Assembly: GCA_900549545.1 (NCBI GenBank)
Contig: URPA01000016.1
Span: 1 to 34,178 of the forward strand
Length of the DNA stretch: 34,178 bases
Reading direction: 5' to 3'
Source: an uncultured Eubacteriales bacterium
Lineage (GTDB): Bacteria > Bacillota > Clostridia > Oscillospirales > Oscillospiraceae
Each line of letters begins with the position of its first letter. Within the stretch, counting starts at the first letter, position 1. The notes under the pieces were generated by a model. That model saw nothing but the letters and a program-made list of their open reading frames with translations, did no database searches and had not been told where the DNA came from. Of this stretch, positions 32,087-34,178 are shown piece by piece. The translations under genes were made by a program, and so were the position numbers.

Positions 32087-33012
32087 CGGCTTTGCTCCTC
32101 CAGCGCGGCATACAGCTTTTTCATGCCCGCGCAGATGTATTGCAGGTTGCTCTCGTCCAGAACGGTGTCGCGCTTTGTGTGTATCCGCCCGAGCCACAGG
32201 CCCACGAGCGGCGCTTTGTGCATCGCGGCCAGCGCTGTGCCCAGCCGGAAATTCATCTGGTCGGAGGGGTAGAAGGTGCCGCTGCCGCCGTGGTGGGCGG
32301 TCTTGCCCATGCCGTCAGTGAATGCCACGGCAAAAGCCTCGCCATAGAGCTTTTTCGCGGCGCGGCTTTTCACAATCAGCATATGCTCCCCGTCGGAAAC
32401 GCAGTCAAAGTTAATAAGCAGCTTTGACCTTGCCGCCTGCGGGTGCAGCTTCTTAAACAGCGCCGAGCCGAACATCCCCGTCTCCTCCTGGTCGAAGAAG
32501 ATGAACGCGGTTTTTGCCCGCTGCTCCGGGCTGAGCGCGGCATACAGCTCGCAAAGGGTCAAAACCCCGGAGGTGTTGTCATTGGCGGTGTTTGGATTGG
32601 CTTTCCCGCCGAAAAATACCAAATAGATAAGCCCGAATATGACAACCAGCGATACCGCCATGTGGAGCAGGTAACTATCCGAAATGAAAAACAGCCCAAA
32701 ATTTATCAGCGCGGATATGAGGAAAAAAGGGATGCAGATAAGCAGGCTGTACAGTATGTAGAGCGGCATGTTCTGCGGGCAGATGAAATTTGGGAAGGGC
32801 AGGCGCGCGCAGGTGTCGTAATGGGCGGAGAGAAGTATCTCCGCCCGGTCAACATCGCCGATTATCAGGTTGCGGCAGCGGGGAAGGCGGCCGCCCTCCT
32901 CAACGCGCAGCTCCGGGAACTGCTCACGCATGAAGGCGATAAACTCCGCCTTCTGCGCCCGGCTTTTCCGCACCTGAAAGCGCCGGAAAATCTCCTGTGA
33001 AATCTCAGTCAT
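32083..33012 (-). CDS. membrane-embedded M28 zinc peptidase
   Basis: A 309-residue M28-family protein. Zinc and catalytic residues are visible: His64/Asp66 (AHYDT), Asp145 (NDNTSG), Glu176-Glu177 (DQEETG), Asp203 and His278 (IHTKRD). Two or three membrane helices (about 84-110 and 114-134) are inserted between the first two ligand segments, an unusual place that would anchor the enzyme at the membrane. There is no signal peptide. At the semi-conserved SDH position it has SDQ. It starts four bases after the upstream anchored protein and overlaps nth, so the three are co-translated. The substrate is unknown. Confidence 0.87.
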   Translation of the reverse strand: MTEISQEIFRRFQVRKSRAQKAEFIAFMREQFPELRVEEGGRLPRCRNLIIGDVDRAEILLSAHYDTCARLPFPNFICPQNMPLYILYSLLICIPFFLISALINFGLFFISDSYLLHMAVSLVVIFGLIYLVFFGGKANPNTANDNTSGVLTLCELYAALSPEQRAKTAFIFFDQEETGMFGSALFKKLHPQAARSKLLINFDCVSDGEHMLIVKSRAAKKLYGEAFAVAFTDGMGKTAHHGGSGTFYPSDQMNFRLGTALAAMHKAPLVGLWLGRIHTKRDTVLDESNLQYICAGMKKLYAALEEQSR

Positions 33013-33016
33013 CGGC

Positions 33017-33691
33017 TTATCTTGAAAGGCTCACCGTGCCGCCGCACTCGAGGACAGGCAGATCCATGTTGCCATAGCTGCCGCCGAAATGCCACTCAAC
33101 GGCGAGGGAGAGGTTATCCGACTGGCCCTCCGCCAGATCGACCGTAAAGGTCTTGGAGGCAAGCTCGGTCGTGAGCTTTTCCGACCCGTCATATTCCACC
33201 TTGGGCGCGTCAAGGGACACATACTGCCCGCCGAGGTTAATGTTCACGGAGTTTGCAACGCCCTGAAGATGCAGGCTGTAAGAGTCGAGCATGACCTTCA
33301 CCGTAACCTCAACCTGTGTGCTGCTGATGGTTTTTGCGCTCCAATCGGCGTGAATGTCCAGCTTCGCCCCGGTGTCGGACTTGAAGCTGCCGGAGCCAAG
33401 GTCCGTCCCGTAGGAAATGGGCGCGGAGGGCTCAGGCTCAGCGCTGGGCGTCGGTGTCGGCGTCGGAGGCGGCGTGGGCACGGGGGTGTTCGCCGGCTCA
33501 GAGGGCGCGGCAGTCTCCACCGGCTGGCTCGGCTCGGGGGAGTAGTCGATTATGACATCGCTGGGCTCCGCGCTGGGGACGCTCGGCGTCTCCTCCGGCT
33601 TTTTGTCCAGACTCGAAAAAAACGTAAAAAGAACCGCCACAATAAGCAAAAAGACCACGATGAAAAGAATGGCCGTTATTTTGTTTTTCAT
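33017..33691 (-). CDS. membrane-anchored protein with Pro/Thr-rich stalk
   Basis: About 224 residues. An N-terminal membrane anchor (about 5-26) is followed by a low-complexity Pro/Thr/Ser/Glu stalk (about 30-92, with repeated TP and PS pairs) and a C-terminal beta-rich domain (about 93-224) of unknown family. I do not recognise the domain. The start ATG 33691 has AAGGAG ten bases upstream; an earlier in-frame ATG at 33733 coincides with the promoter -10 region and cannot be used. First gene of the operon with the M28 peptidase and nth. Confidence 0.82.
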   Translation of the reverse strand: MKNKITAILFIVVFLLIVAVLFTFFSSLDKKPEETPSVPSAEPSDVIIDYSPEPSQPVETAAPSEPANTPVPTPPPTPTPTPSAEPEPSAPISYGTDLGSGSFKSDTGAKLDIHADWSAKTISSTQVEVTVKVMLDSYSLHLQGVANSVNINLGGQYVSLDAPKVEYDGSEKLTTELASKTFTVDLAEGQSDNLSLAVEWHFGGSYGNMDLPVLECGGTVSLSR

Positions 33692-33731
33692 GGAAGCAAT
33701 GCTCCTTTCAAAAGCCTCTTTTGATGCTTGC

Positions 33732-33760
33732 ATTATACTCCGGCAGGGGAAAAATGTCTA
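33732..33760 (-). promoter_or_regulatory. promoter of the M28-nth operon
   Basis: On the minus strand TAGACA (33755-33760), a 17-base spacer and TATAAT (33732-33737) lie about 40 bases before the start codon. Confidence 0.75.
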
Positions 33761-34178
33761 TAAACGCCGCCGATGTTTAATAATAATTAATTTTTGGCAA
33801 TGTGAACGGCAAAATCTGCGCCATATTCTTGTCTCCCCTTGTCACGGCAAGGCTGCGCCCGCAGGCGCGTTTCGGAGTGCAACCGACTCTATGCGGCGGC
33901 TCTTAGCGCGGAGGTGAGGCGGCTTGACGCGAAGCGGCAAGCCGGAGAGGATAGCCTCTGCGCGGCTAAGCTGGTAACAATGTAAATTTCGTGCTTCGCT
34001 TTTTGCGACCTCTCAGTCAGCTACGCTGACAGCTCCCCTTTCGCAGGGGAGCCAAGGAATAGTGCAAATTTGCGCTTTTTTACTCCGAAACCTACAACAA
34101 TTCAAACTTAGCGCTTAATCTTCAATCTTGCACGGGAGATTGTAAAGAGGCACTCCTCTTTACTCGTTTCAATTAGGG
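33761..34178. other. gene-free repeat-rich right end
   Basis: No gene is supported. The stretch contains a nested palindrome at about 33903-33970 (CTTAGC...GCTAAG outside, CGGCTTG...CAAGCCG inside), a copy of the dispersed repeat (34006-34057), and small hairpins near the end (CAATCT/AGATTG around 34130, GTAAAGAG/CTCTTTAC at 34142-34163). The last 12 bases repeat the first 12 of the window. Confidence 0.6.
34006..34057. repeat. dispersed palindromic repeat, copy 4
   Basis: It has CGACCTCTCAGTCA, CTACGCTGACAGCTC and a CCCCTTTCGCAGGGG hairpin, nearly the same as copy 3 at 325-384. It is a MITE-like intergenic element. Confidence 0.6.

Overview
This is about 34 kb of chromosome from a Gram-positive anaerobe, most likely a gut member of the Clostridia (Oscillospirales-like; inferred from gene content, not proven). 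Supporting points are the GC-rich core genes with AGGAGG-type ribosome sites, the order ftsE-ftsX-M23-M23-S41-greA-lysS, YhgE/Pip membrane proteins, 4Fe-4S enzymes, a NifX/MinD-ferredoxin cluster, and small dispersed palindromic repeats of a kind common in gut Clostridia.

Layout. 1-709 has no gene: it holds hairpins, MITE-like repeats, a terminator and a strong promoter. 710-6160 (+) is a tightly overlapping operon of two YhgE/Pip proteins around a small membrane protein, then thiamine pyrophosphokinase. 6247-10368 (-) is a coupled operon: ferredoxin-type aldo/keto reductase, ApbE lipoprotein, RecG. 10415-10610 is a tRNA-Arg(CCG) with its own promoter, encoded CCA and terminator. It is followed by a second, truncated copy of its 3' end, as at an integration site. 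10986-15261 (-) is an accessory, AT-richer island: a specificity subunit, a fused nuclease-methyltransferase (BcgI-like two-protein restriction system), a small winged-helix regulator and an orphan 102-aa gene. 15262-15719 holds terminators and a 145-bp array of mini-hairpins.

15720-18519 (-) is a four-gene cluster: DUF134-NifX fusion, two MinD-type ATPases with inserted ferredoxin domains, and a small NifX protein with a His-rich tail. It resembles the Desulfovibrio orange-protein (ORP) loci and has a perfect inverted repeat over its promoter. Next come a GH13 amylase-like enzyme (+), a DUF4830-like protein (-) and an RsuA-type pseudouridine synthase (+). From 21350 a long (+) run carries a CdaR/PucR-type regulator, FtsE, FtsX, two M23 peptidoglycan hydrolases with coiled coils, an S41 protein that has lost both catalytic residues, GreA and lysyl-tRNA synthetase. 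This is a cell-wall-hydrolysis module driven by FtsEX, followed by housekeeping genes. 30606-31333 is an AT-rich, probably acquired methyltransferase gene whose frame is broken exactly at an A AAA AAG slippery heptamer. 31451-33691 (-) is an operon of a Pro/Thr-rich anchored protein, an M28 membrane peptidase and endonuclease III. The last 490 bp are again palindromic repeats.

Most notable: the dead S41 protein beside FtsEX, the slippery-site methyltransferase, the BcgI-like island beside a tRNA with repeated 3' fragments, the mini-hairpin array, and the DUF134-NifX fusion with an internal start. The first and last 12 bases of the window are identical.
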